Notes under the pieces: generated by a model
Databases searched by the model: none
What the model was told of the DNA's origin: nothing
What the model saw: only the letters and a program-made list of their open reading frames with translations
Translations under genes and position numbers: made by a program
DNA from: Hyphomicrobiales bacterium
Lineage (GTDB): Bacteria > Pseudomonadota > Alphaproteobacteria > Rhizobiales > Beijerinckiaceae
Length of the DNA stretch: 64,000 bases
Direction: 5' to 3'
Assembly: GCA_016716745.1 (NCBI GenBank)
Contig: JADJVD010000003.1
Location: 276,001-340,000, forward strand
In this document: one piece after another, positions 1-8,086 of the stretch
Numbering within the stretch: the first letter of the stretch is position 1
How the letters are laid out: every line of letters begins with the position of its first letter

Positions 1-2
1 GC

Positions 3-347
3 GTCATCGAGGCCGAGGTCGTCCTCATCTCGAAGAAGGCCGACGACGACAAGCTGAAGTGGGTCTACCTCGACATCGGCAAGTTCAACGGCCTGGCCGA
101 GACGATGGACGAGGCGATCCGCTATCCGATCCGCACCGCCTATGACGGCGATGCGACGGAGCCTTGCGTGCTCGCCGGCCCGACCTGCGACTCGGTCGAC
201 GTGCTCTACGAGAAGGAGCCGTACGAGCTGCCGGTGAGCCTCGAGATCGGCGCCAAGGTGCTGATCGAGGGGACGGGCGCCTACACGACGACCTACTCGG
301 CCGTCGCGTTCAACGGCTTCCCGCCGCTCGAGACGCACTGCATCTGA
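3..347 (+). CDS. Ornithine/lysine decarboxylase, 3' end only (type III-fold PLP decarboxylase)
   Basis: The gene begins left of the window; only its last 114 codons are visible. The visible part contains GPTCDSVD, which carries the conserved active-site cysteine of alanine-racemase-fold (group IV) ornithine/diaminopimelate/arginine decarboxylases, followed by a YTTTYSA...FNGF ending typical of eukaryote-like ornithine decarboxylases. The family uses pyridoxal phosphate to turn ornithine (or lysine) into putrescine (or cadaverine). Homospermidine synthase lies 3.8 kb downstream on the same strand and would consume putrescine, which supports a polyamine role. The ornithine/lysine preference cannot be read from this fragment. 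Confidence 0.85.
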   Translation, partial: VIEAEVVLISKKADDDKLKWVYLDIGKFNGLAETMDEAIRYPIRTAYDGDATEPCVLAGPTCDSVDVLYEKEPYELPVSLEIGAKVLIEGTGAYTTTYSAVAFNGFPPLETHCI

Positions 348-363
348 CGCGCGACGCGTCCAA

Positions 364-387
364 CCCTCTCCCGCGCGCGGGAGAGGG
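364..387. repeat. Perfect 24-bp GC-rich palindrome
   Basis: CCCTCTCCCGCG is followed directly by its exact reverse complement, in the gap between the decarboxylase and the GNAT gene. There is no T-run after it, so it is not a classic terminator. Similar CCCTCTCCC/GGGAGAGGG palindromes occur as dispersed intergenic repeats in many high-GC proteobacteria; assigning it to that class is inference. Confidence 0.5.
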
Positions 388-484
388 AACACCGCCGAGC
401 AATCGGCGTTTCCACTCCTCTTCTGTCCCGAACGGCGCCGCTTGCGGTGGTGCGTGGATCGTCTCGCCCCTCACGGAGGCTCTG

Positions 485-1108
485 ATGACCGCCATGATCC
501 CTGTCGTCTCCTCGTTCGACGCGGCGCAGTCGGCGCTGCGCGTCGCCTTCGCGCGCGAGGACGCCGCGTTGCGCATCGTCGATGAGACGGGCGCGGATGT
601 CGGCGCGCGCGAGCTGCTGCTCGACGCCGCCTTCGGCGCGGCGCGCTTCGGCAAGACCAGCGAGCGCCTGCGCGAGGGGCGGCTTCCGGCCGCCGGTCTC
701 GCGCTCGTGGCGAAGGACGGCGACGAGGTCGTCGGCACGATTCGCCTGTGGCATGTGCGCACCGGCGACGGCCGTCCCGCGCTGATGCTGGGACCGCTCG
801 CCGTCGCCGAATCGCATCGCTCGCTCGGCGTCGGCGGTCAGCTCATGCGCGAGGCGATGTGGCGCGCCGCCGCGCGCGGCCACAAGGCGATCCTGCTCGT
901 CGGCGACGAGGCGTATTATCGCCGCTTCGGCTTCGAGCGCGCGCTGACGCGCGGTCTCGATCTGCCGGGCCCGGTCGATCGCGCGCGCTTTCTCGGCTTC
1001 GAGATCGAGCCGGGCGCGCTTGCGGGCGCGTCGGGCCTCGTCGCGCCGACCGGCGCGCATATGCTGCGTCGCGCGCCGCGCGCGCCTGCGATGACGCGCG
1101 CCGCGTAG
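485..1108 (+). CDS. GNAT-family N-acetyltransferase (YhbS-like)
   Basis: A 207-residue protein with one acetyltransferase fold. The acetyl-CoA pyrophosphate-binding loop is RSLGVGG (residues 112-118), preceded by the beta-4 strand LMLGPLAV and followed by the C-terminal DEAYYRRFGF signature (about 141-150) common in YhbS-like members. The ATG at 485 has GGAGG 6-10 bases upstream; the longer open frame upstream has no comparable site. It sits directly after the decarboxylase gene. In this order a GNAT gene next to ornithine decarboxylase and homospermidine synthase is common, so a polyamine substrate is plausible but not shown. Confidence 0.85.
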   Translation: MTAMIPVVSSFDAAQSALRVAFAREDAALRIVDETGADVGARELLLDAAFGAARFGKTSERLREGRLPAAGLALVAKDGDEVVGTIRLWHVRTGDGRPALMLGPLAVAESHRSLGVGGQLMREAMWRAAARGHKAILLVGDEAYYRRFGFERALTRGLDLPGPVDRARFLGFEIEPGALAGASGLVAPTGAHMLRRAPRAPAMTRAA

Positions 1109-1133
1109 GCGCGACCGTGCGGAAGACGATGCG

Positions 1134-1160
1134 ACGGGCCGGCCTCGCCGGCCCGTTTGC
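1134..1160 (+). terminator. Rho-independent terminator after the GNAT gene
   Basis: A perfect 10-bp stem (ACGGGCCGGC at 1134-1143 with GCCGGCCCGT at 1147-1156) with a 3-base loop, followed by a T-rich stretch (TTTGCATTT). It separates the polyamine genes from the TRAP transporter operon. Confidence 0.75.
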
Positions 1161-1231
1161 ATTTGGGCGCGATCCTCGGCAACCTGCGCATGACGGCCGC
1201 CGCAGATGCGGCCGCGCTCAGGGAGGATCGC

Positions 1232-2227
1232 ATGATGACGAAGGCGCTCGCCGCCACAGCGGCGCTCGCGACGATGATCGTCGCCTCGGCCGCATCCGCT
1301 CAGGTTCAGCTCAAGGCCTCGCATCAGTTTCCGGGCGGCAAGGGCGATGCGCGCGACGAGATGGTGCAGATCATCGCGCGCGAGGCCAACGCCGCGAATG
1401 TCGGCCTCGACATCAAGGTCTATCCCGGCGCGAGCCTGGTGAAGGCGCAGGAGCAGTGGCGCGCGTTGCAGCGCGGCCAGATCGACCTGTCCTCCTTCCC
1501 GCTCGACTATGCGTCGGGATCGCATCCCCAGTTCGGCGCGACGCTGATGCCCGGCCTCGTGCGCAACCACGAACACGCCAAGCGGATCAATTCGTCCGAC
1601 TTCATGAAGGACATCAAGGCGATCATCGAGAAGGCGGGCGTCGTCGTGCTGGCCGACGCCTGGCTCGCCGGCGCTTTCGGCGGCAAGGACAAGTGCATTC
1701 TCGAGCCCGACGACGCGAAGGGCCTGAAGGTGCGCTCGGCCGGCGCCACCTTCTCGGAGATGTGGGCGGGCGCGGGCGCCTCGATCGTCTCGATCCCGTC
1801 GAACGAGGTCTACAACGCGCTGCAGACGGGCGTCGCCAACGGCACCGACACCTCCACCGGCAGCTTCACCTCCTTCCGCCTGTTCGAACAGTTGAAATGC
1901 GTCACCGCGCCGGGCGAGCAGGCGCTGTGGTTCATGTACGAGCCGGTGCTGATGTCGAAGGCCGCCTTCGACAAGCTGAACGAGGCGCAGAAGAAGGCGA
2001 TCATGGACGCCTCGAAAAAGGCGGAGGCCTATTTCGACGCCGAGACGCGCAAGCTCGACGACAAGATGACCGAGGCGTTCAAGGGCGCTGGCGTGCAGGT
2101 GGTGACGATGAGCGCCGCGCAGGCCGACAAATGGCGCGCCATCGCGGCCAAGACCTCCTACAAGAATTTCGCCGAGCAGACGCCGGGCGGCAAGGAGCTG
2201 CTCGACAAGGCGCTTGCGGTGAAGTGA
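1232..2227 (+). CDS. dctP: TRAP transporter solute-binding protein, DctP family
   Basis: A 331-residue periplasmic binding protein with a signal peptide (residues 1-23, cleavage after ASA). It carries the DctP fold features, including the conserved arginine in GLKVRSAG (about residue 168) that in this family forms a salt bridge to the carboxylate of the ligand. GGGAGG lies just upstream of the ATG at 1232; a second in-frame ATG at 1235 is possible. It is the first gene of a dctP-dctQ-dctM operon. The substrate is unknown; the arginine suggests an organic acid or other carboxylated molecule. Confidence 0.9.
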   Translation: MMTKALAATAALATMIVASAASAQVQLKASHQFPGGKGDARDEMVQIIAREANAANVGLDIKVYPGASLVKAQEQWRALQRGQIDLSSFPLDYASGSHPQFGATLMPGLVRNHEHAKRINSSDFMKDIKAIIEKAGVVVLADAWLAGAFGGKDKCILEPDDAKGLKVRSAGATFSEMWAGAGASIVSIPSNEVYNALQTGVANGTDTSTGSFTSFRLFEQLKCVTAPGEQALWFMYEPVLMSKAAFDKLNEAQKKAIMDASKKAEAYFDAETRKLDDKMTEAFKGAGVQVVTMSAAQADKWRAIAAKTSYKNFAEQTPGGKELLDKALAVK

Positions 2228-2234
2228 GCGGAGC

Positions 2235-2753
2235 GTGTCCGTTTTCCTGCGCGCCACGCGCCTCCTGTCGCAGATCAGCGGCGTCGCCTCGGCGGCGCTG
2301 ATTCTGGTTGGCATCCTCGTCGTCTGCCAGATGATCTTCGTGCGCGCCGTGCTGGGGCAATCGGCGATCTGGCAGACCGAGTTCGTCACCTTCTCGCTGA
2401 TCGCTGCGACGTTTCTGGGCGCGCCCTACATCCTGCTGACGCGCGGGCATGTGAATGTCGATCTGCTGCCGCTGGCGCTGCCGCCGGCGGCGCGCAAGCC
2501 GCTCGCCTTCGTCGCGGCGGCGATCGGCCTGTTCTTCTGCGCGCTGTTCTTCTGGAACAGCGTCGAGTGGTGGTTCGAGGCCTGGGACAGCGGTCAGCGC
2601 ACAAGCTCGATGTGGCGCGCGCGGCTGTGGATTCCGTATCTGTCGGCGCCGGTTGGCCTCGGCCTGCTCTGCCTGCAATATGTCGCCGAGATCCTCGCCG
2701 TCGCCACCGATCGCGAGCATCCGTTCGGTCTGCGTCCGGAGGACACGCTGTGA
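2235..2753 (+). CDS. dctQ: TRAP transporter small permease, DctQ family
   Basis: A 172-residue membrane protein with four predicted hydrophobic segments, the usual size and topology of the small TRAP permease. It starts at a GTG 7 bases after the dctP stop with GCGGAG upstream. The stop overlaps the start of the large permease gene (GTGA), as expected for translationally coupled TRAP genes. It pairs with DctM to form the sodium-driven membrane component. Confidence 0.9.
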   Translation: MSVFLRATRLLSQISGVASAALILVGILVVCQMIFVRAVLGQSAIWQTEFVTFSLIAATFLGAPYILLTRGHVNVDLLPLALPPAARKPLAFVAAAIGLFFCALFFWNSVEWWFEAWDSGQRTSSMWRARLWIPYLSAPVGLGLLCLQYVAEILAVATDREHPFGLRPEDTL

Positions 2754-4060
2754 GCCCGCTGGCGCTCGGGGGGCTGATCTGCCTCGCCACGCTGCTCGTG
2801 CTGGCGACGGGCACGCCGATCGCCTTCGGTCTCGGCGCGGTCTCGCTCGTCTTCCTGTTCGCCTTCGAGGGGGCGCGCGCGTTTCATTTCATCACTGAGA
2901 CGATCTTCGCGGGTCTGAACGACTTCACGCTGGTCTCGATTCCGATGTTCGTGGTGATGGGCGCCGCCGTCGCCTCCTCGCGCGCGGGGTCGGATCTTTA
3001 CGAGGCGCTGGCGCGCTGGCTCGGCCGCGTGCCGGGCTCGCTGGTCATCTCGAACATTGGCGCCTGCGCGCTGTTCGCCGCGCTCACGGGCTCCTCGCCC
3101 GCCACCTGCGCGGCCATCGGCAAGATGGGCATTCCCGAGATGCGCCGGCGCGGCTACGACGCCGACCTTGCGACGGGCTCAATCGCCGCCGGCGGCACGC
3201 TCGGCATTCTCATCCCGCCGAGCCTGACGATGATCCTCTACGGCATCGCGTCCGAGACGTCGATCGGCCGACTGTTCATCGCCGGCGTGCTGCCGGGCCT
3301 CATGCTGACCGCGCTGTTCATCGCCTGGGCGCTGTTCATCAGCTGGAAGCGCGGCACGGTGACGACGGATTTCGGCCGCATCTACTCGCTGAAGGAGAAG
3401 CTCGAGCTGATGCCGAGGCTTCTGCCGTTCATCCTCGTGATCGCCGGGGTGGTCTATTCGCTCTACGGCGGCATCGCCACGCCGTCGGAGGCGGCGGGCG
3501 TCGGCGCGCTGCTGTGCCTGCTCATGGTGATCGTGATCTACCGGATGTGGCGGCCGGCCGATCTGTGGCTGATCCTGCGCGACGCGACGCGCGAGAGCGG
3601 CATGCTGCTGATGATCATCGGCGCGTCGATCCTGTTCAGTTACATGATGTCGAGCCTCTACGTGACGCAGGCGGTGGCGGAGTGGATCGCGGGGCTGGCG
3701 ATCAACCGCTGGGTTCTGATGCTCTATGTCAACATCCTGCTGCTGATCGCCGGCTGCTTCCTGCCGCCGGCGGCGATCATCCTGATGGCGACGCCGATTC
3801 TTGCGCCGATCATCTCGTCGGCGGGGTTCGACCCGGTCTGGTTCGGCGTCATCCTGACGATCAACATGGAGCTCGGCCTGATCACCCCGCCGGTCGGGCT
3901 CAACCTGTTCGTCATCAACGGCATCACGCCGGACGTGCGTCTGCCGACGATCCTGAAGGGCGCCTTCCCCTTCATGATGTGCATGGTTTTCGCCATGCTG
4001 CTGCTGTGCGTCTTTCCAGAGATCGCCACCTGGCTGCCGAACAAGATGATGGGGAAATGA
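2750..4060 (+). CDS. dctM: TRAP transporter large permease, DctM family
   Basis: A 436-residue polytopic membrane protein of the ion-transporter (IT) superfamily. It contains family hallmarks such as GSSPATCAAIGKMGIPEM and GGTLGILIPPSLTMILYG in the first half and the repeated LGLITPPVGLNLFVING element near the end. The GTG at 2750 overlaps the dctQ stop by four bases. It completes a full tripartite TRAP system lying between two polyamine biosynthesis genes. Confidence 0.93.
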   Translation: MSPLALGGLICLATLLVLATGTPIAFGLGAVSLVFLFAFEGARAFHFITETIFAGLNDFTLVSIPMFVVMGAAVASSRAGSDLYEALARWLGRVPGSLVISNIGACALFAALTGSSPATCAAIGKMGIPEMRRRGYDADLATGSIAAGGTLGILIPPSLTMILYGIASETSIGRLFIAGVLPGLMLTALFIAWALFISWKRGTVTTDFGRIYSLKEKLELMPRLLPFILVIAGVVYSLYGGIATPSEAAGVGALLCLLMVIVIYRMWRPADLWLILRDATRESGMLLMIIGASILFSYMMSSLYVTQAVAEWIAGLAINRWVLMLYVNILLLIAGCFLPPAAIILMATPILAPIISSAGFDPVWFGVILTINMELGLITPPVGLNLFVINGITPDVRLPTILKGAFPFMMCMVFAMLLLCVFPEIATWLPNKMMGK

Positions 4061-4161
4061 CTCTCCCGGCCGCCGCGACGCTGCGCTGCGGCGCGGCCGC
4101 TTGACCTTGACGGCCGCGGTTGCTTTGTAGGCGCGACTTTTTCCGGCAGGAGTTTTCGACC

Positions 4162-5595
4162 ATGACGAAATGGCCCGTGCATGGCCGCATCGACGGCCCG
4201 ATCGTGATGATCGGCTTCGGCTCCATCGGCAAGGGGACGCTGCCGCTGATCGAGCGCCACTTCCAGTTCGACAAGACGCACTTCGTCATCGTCGACCCGG
4301 ACGACAGCGACCGCGCGCTCGCCGAGTCGCATGGCGCGCGCTTCCTCAAGCTCGCCGTGACGAAGGAGAATTATCGCGAGGTTCTGCCGCCGCTGCTGAA
4401 GGCCGGCAAGGGGCAGGGCTTCTGCGTCAACCTGTCGGTCGACACGTCCTCGCTGGCGATCATCGAGCTCTGTCGCGAGATCGGCGCGCTCTACATCGAC
4501 ACGGTGGTCGAGCCTTGGGCGGGCTTCTATTTCGACTCCTCGCTCGGGCCGGAGGCGCGCACCAACTACGCGCTGCGCGAGAGCGTGCTGGCGGCGCGCC
4601 GCAAGTCGCCGGGCGGGACGACGGCGGTCTCCTGCTGCGGCGCCAATCCCGGCATGGTGTCGTGGTTCGTCAAGCAGGCGCTGATGAACGTCGCGGCCGA
4701 TTCCGGGGTCGACATCGGCAAGCCGTCGACGCGCGAGGAATGGGCGCGCGCGATGCAGGCGGTCGGCGTCAAGGGGGTCCACATCGCCGAGCGCGACACG
4801 CAGCGCGCCAAGCACCCCAAGCCGCCCGACGTGTTCGTCAACACCTGGTCGGTCGAGGGCTTCGTGTCGGAGGGCATGCAGCCGGCCGAGCTCGGCTGGG
4901 GCGCGCATGAGCGCTGGGCGCCGGAGAACGCCGGCTTCCACAAGGAAGGATGCGGCGCGGCGATCTATCTGATGCAGCCCGGCGCCAACACGCGCGTGCG
5001 CTCCTGGTGCCCGACGCCCGGCCCGCAATACGGCTTCCTCGTCACGCACAACGAGGCGATCTCGATCGCCGACTACTACCCCGCGCGCGACGCGAGCGGC
5101 GCGGCCGTCTACCGCCCGACCTGCCACTACGCCTACCACCCTTCGAACGACGCAGTGCTCTCGCTGCACGAAATGTTCGGCCGCGCCGGCCGCGTGCAGG
5201 ACGCCCATCACATCCTCACGGAGACGGAGATCGTGGACGGCATCGACGAGCTCGGCGTGCTGCTCTACGGCCACAAGAACAACGCCTATTGGTATGGCTC
5301 GCAGCTCTCCGTCGAGGAGACGCGGCGCATCGCGCCGTATCAGAACGCGACCGGCCTTCAGGTCACCTCGGCGGTGCTCGCAGGCATGGTGTGGGCGGTG
5401 GAGAATCCGAACGCCGGAATCGTCGAGGCGGACGAGCTCGACTTCCGTCGCTGCCTCGAGGTGCAGCGTCCGTATCTCGGCCCCGTGAACGGTCGCTATA
5501 CGGACTGGACTCCGCTCGACGGACGGCCCGGCTTCTTCCCCGAGGACATCGACACAAGCGACCCCTGGCAGTTCCGCAACATTCTGGTGCGCTGA
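4162..5595 (+). CDS. hss: Homospermidine synthase
   Basis: A 477-residue protein, the normal length for bacterial homospermidine synthase, which transfers the aminobutyl group of one putrescine to another in an NAD-dependent reaction. The N-terminal Rossmann loop GFGSIGKG (residues 18-25) binds NAD. Conserved blocks such as VVEPWAGFYFD and NPGMVSWFVKQAL are present. The ATG at 4162 has CAGGAG upstream; 14 extra upstream codons are open but lack a ribosome site. With the decarboxylase at the left edge it forms a putrescine-to-homospermidine route; homospermidine is the typical triamine of many Hyphomicrobiales. Confidence 0.95.
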   Translation: MTKWPVHGRIDGPIVMIGFGSIGKGTLPLIERHFQFDKTHFVIVDPDDSDRALAESHGARFLKLAVTKENYREVLPPLLKAGKGQGFCVNLSVDTSSLAIIELCREIGALYIDTVVEPWAGFYFDSSLGPEARTNYALRESVLAARRKSPGGTTAVSCCGANPGMVSWFVKQALMNVAADSGVDIGKPSTREEWARAMQAVGVKGVHIAERDTQRAKHPKPPDVFVNTWSVEGFVSEGMQPAELGWGAHERWAPENAGFHKEGCGAAIYLMQPGANTRVRSWCPTPGPQYGFLVTHNEAISIADYYPARDASGAAVYRPTCHYAYHPSNDAVLSLHEMFGRAGRVQDAHHILTETEIVDGIDELGVLLYGHKNNAYWYGSQLSVEETRRIAPYQNATGLQVTSAVLAGMVWAVENPNAGIVEADELDFRRCLEVQRPYLGPVNGRYTDWTPLDGRPGFFPEDIDTSDPWQFRNILVR

Positions 5596-5642
5596 GGCGG
5601 GCCGGGACGGGGAGGTCGGCGAAGGGCGGGGCTGGGCGTTGG

Positions 5643-5675
5643 ATTCCCTTCCCCTCGCTTCGCTCGGCCGGGAAT
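5643..5675. repeat. Dispersed palindromic intergenic repeat (single degenerate copy)
   Basis: ATTCCC at the left and GGGAAT at the right flank a CTCGCTTCGCTCGG core, between the 3' ends of hss and the convergent DUF2937 gene. It resembles the abundant 'CATTCCCGG...' intergenic palindromes of Hyphomicrobiales genomes and shares the TCGCTTCGCTCG core with the tandem array at the right end of the window. Confidence 0.5.
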
Positions 5676-5680
5676 GACAG

Positions 5681-6178
5681 TCATGCCTCGCTTGGCCTGC
5701 GCCGGCGCCGGAAGGGCGCGGCGAGCAGGCGCAGGAGGCCGCCGCCGACGAGGAAGCCGACGGCGCCGGTGACGAGCCCCTCGGCGGTCGCCGGGATCGC
5801 CGGTTCGAAATCCTGCCAGGCGCGTTGCGCGACGCCGGGGTCGGCGTTCGTCGCCAGCGCGCCGAGGCGGCCGAAGGCGCCGGCGTCCGTCATCGCCTGT
5901 TGCTGCTGCGACAGGCGCGCCTCGCGCGCGATGGTCTCGCGCATGTCGGCCGCGCGCTTTTGCGCCAGAGGATCGACATTGGCGCCGAGACGGTCGAGCG
6001 CCGCGTCGCGCGTCAATTGTTCGCCCTGCGCGTCGCGGTCGAACTGCGCGACGATGCGCTGCAACTCGTCGATGGCGCCGCCGAGGCGCTGGCGATATTG
6101 CTGCGCGAATTCGGGCAACTGCGAGGCGAGCGCGCCGAGAAACAGGCTCAGCGCCAGGATCAAGCGACGAACGATCAT
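5681..6178 (-). CDS. DUF2937 family membrane-anchored protein
   Basis: A 165-residue protein with an N-terminal hydrophobic segment (about residues 4-20), a long helical charged middle (QQYRQRLGGAIDELQRIV onward), a C-terminal hydrophobic segment (about 135-155) and a basic tail RRRRRP. This two-ended membrane-helix layout and length match DUF2937, a family of unknown function in alphaproteobacteria. GGAGGG precedes the ATG. It stands alone between hss and the enolase-superfamily gene. Confidence 0.75.
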   Translation of the reverse strand: MIVRRLILALSLFLGALASQLPEFAQQYRQRLGGAIDELQRIVAQFDRDAQGEQLTRDAALDRLGANVDPLAQKRAADMRETIAREARLSQQQQAMTDAGAFGRLGALATNADPGVAQRAWQDFEPAIPATAEGLVTGAVGFLVGGGLLRLLAAPFRRRRRPSEA

Positions 6179-6230
6179 CCGGCCCTCCGCACCGAGGGTC
6201 TAGACCCGGCCCGCCGCGCTGTCGAGCGCG

Positions 6231-7373
6231 TCAGCCGCGCGCCTCGACCGTGACGGAGCGCAGCGCCGCCGCGTCGACCGCGACGCCGAGGCCCGGAGCG
6301 TCGGGCAAATGGCTCGCGCCGTTCGACAAATCGAGCGGGCGCTCGAGAATGTCCACGCCGATGACGTGGTTGGCCGTATAGAACTCGGCGCCGAGACAGA
6401 TGTTCGGCGTCGATGCGACGCAGTGAATGCCGGCGGCGAGCGCCACGCCCGCCTCGAACATCGTGCCGCCATAGGCGGGGATCCCCGCCGCGCCGCCGAT
6501 GGCGGCGATCTCCTTGGCGCGGCGCACGCCGCCGCATTTCATCAGCTTCACCGATACGGCGTCGGCGAAGCCGCGGCGGACCATCTCGACGGCCTCGGCC
6601 GGCGAGAAGCAGCTCTCATCGGCCAGAATCGGCGTATCGAGCGCGGCGGCGAGCATCGCCATCGCATCGCGCCGCTCGCGCGCCACCGGCTGCTCGATGA
6701 AGCCCGGCCTGAACGCCTCCATGTCGCGCAGCTTGCGCAGCGCGTCCCACGCCTCGAGGCCCTGATTGTAGTCGATGCGGATTTCGGCGTCGGCGGGCAG
6801 CACCGCGGCCAGCCGCTCAAGCCGCACGAGATCCTCGCGATGGGTGAGGAAGCCCGTCTTCACCTTGTAGAGGCGCACGCCTTCGGCGAGACGGGCGCGC
6901 ACGAAATCGAGATCGGCCTCGAAGTCGGGATCGGCGACGGAGACGGACAGCGGAATGTCGCGCCGCACGACGCCGCCATGCAGCTCCGCGCAGGGCACGC
7001 CGAGCGCCTTGCCGCGCAGATCGTCGAGCGCCATCTCGAGCGCAGCCTTCGCCTCGGCGTGGCCGACGACGGCGTGGTCGGCGGCGTCCAGAATGGTCTG
7101 CACGTCGCTCGCCGAGCGGCCGACGACGAGGGCGCGCAGATAGACGTCGAGCGCCGCGGCGTTGCCCTCGGCGGTGCCGGAGAAGACGGACCACGGCGCG
7201 GCCTCGCCCCAGCCGACGAGGCCGCCGCGCGTCGTCAACTTGAGGATGACGCCCGGCATCGACCGCTCGACGTCGCCGACGCCGTGGCGGCGCTTCATCT
7301 TCAACGGCCAGCGCGTGAGGGTGACCTCCATGCGCTCGACGATCAGGTCGCGCGTCGTCGCTCCGTCAGGCAT
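6231..7373 (-). CDS. Enolase-superfamily enzyme, muconate-lactonizing (MLE) subgroup
   Basis: A 380-residue protein with all catalytic residues of the MLE subgroup: the KxK pair K170/K172 (LYKVKTG), metal ligands D201 (RIDYNQG), E227 (FIEQPV) and D252 (LADES), and the second-base lysine K276 (VSVKLMKCGG). Such enzymes act as muconate cycloisomerases, o-succinylbenzoate synthases or dipeptide/N-acyl amino-acid racemases; the sequence does not decide which. Its start overlaps the end of the upstream amino-acid ABC permease gene by 8 bp, so it is co-transcribed with amino-acid uptake. That favours an amino-acid or peptide epimerase over muconate chemistry, but this is inference. Confidence 0.85.
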   Translation of the reverse strand: MPDGATTRDLIVERMEVTLTRWPLKMKRRHGVGDVERSMPGVILKLTTRGGLVGWGEAAPWSVFSGTAEGNAAALDVYLRALVVGRSASDVQTILDAADHAVVGHAEAKAALEMALDDLRGKALGVPCAELHGGVVRRDIPLSVSVADPDFEADLDFVRARLAEGVRLYKVKTGFLTHREDLVRLERLAAVLPADAEIRIDYNQGLEAWDALRKLRDMEAFRPGFIEQPVARERRDAMAMLAAALDTPILADESCFSPAEAVEMVRRGFADAVSVKLMKCGGVRRAKEIAAIGGAAGIPAYGGTMFEAGVALAAGIHCVASTPNICLGAEFYTANHVIGVDILERPLDLSNGASHLPDAPGLGVAVDAAALRSVTVEARG

Positions 7374-8037
7374 GTCCGGCCGCCATTCGTTTTTCGAGGC
7401 GCTGCGCCAGCAGCGTCGCGGGAAAGAGGATCGCGAAATAGATCACCGCGACCACGGTGTAGACCTCGAGCGGCCGATAGGTGTCGGCGTTGATCAGCGT
7501 CGCGTTGTAGACGAGATCGGGCACCGCGATCACCGAGACGAGCGAGGTGTTCTTCAACTGGATGATCGACTGGTTGACATAGGGCGGCAGCATGCGGCGG
7601 ATGGCCTGCGGCAGCACGACGAGCTTCATCACATGCCACGGGCGCAGGCCGAGGGAGCGCGCCGCATCCCATTGTCCACGCTCGATCGACTCGATGCCGC
7701 CGCGGAAAATTTCCGCGTAGAACGCGCCGCCATAGAGCGAGAGCACCGACACGGCCGCCACATGCGGGCCGATGTTGACGCCGATCAGCACTGGGAAGGC
7801 GTAGTAGAACCAGATGATCTGCACCAGCAGCGGCGTGCAGCGGAACAGCTCGACATAGCCGCGCAAAAACCAGCGAACGGAGCGCCAGCTCTTGAGTTGC
7901 AGCAGCGCGACGAAAAGGCCGATCAGCGTGCCGAGGATCACCGTGCCGACGGTGTAGGCGAGGGTCCAGCCGACGCCGATCCAGAACAGCCTGCTGTATT
8001 TCAGCAGCAGGGCGAAATCCCATGTGTAGTCGATCAT
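7366..8037 (-). CDS. Amino-acid ABC transporter permease (HisM/GlnP type)
   Basis: A 223-residue inner-membrane protein with about five hydrophobic segments. It has the polar amino-acid permease signature, including the EAA loop region GGIESIERGQWDAARSLGL that contacts the ATPase. It lies between the binding protein and the enolase-superfamily gene and overlaps the latter by 8 bp. No ATP-binding gene or second permease gene is found beside it, so it may form a homodimer and borrow an ATPase encoded elsewhere. Confidence 0.92.
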   Translation of the reverse strand: MIDYTWDFALLLKYSRLFWIGVGWTLAYTVGTVILGTLIGLFVALLQLKSWRSVRWFLRGYVELFRCTPLLVQIIWFYYAFPVLIGVNIGPHVAAVSVLSLYGGAFYAEIFRGGIESIERGQWDAARSLGLRPWHVMKLVVLPQAIRRMLPPYVNQSIIQLKNTSLVSVIAVPDLVYNATLINADTYRPLEVYTVVAVIYFAILFPATLLAQRLEKRMAAGHA

Positions 8038-8086
8038 CCGACCCGCCCCGCAGGCGAACGGGCCGCGCGCACGCGGCCCGCGCGCG

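Noticed and set aside
293..2389. A 698-codon minus-strand open frame over the GNAT and dctP genes
   Set aside because: It has no recognisable domain and spans two genes and a terminator on the other strand.
4068..4103. A GC-rich inverted repeat between dctM and hss as a terminator
   Set aside because: The stem is imperfect and there is no T-run; too weak to list.
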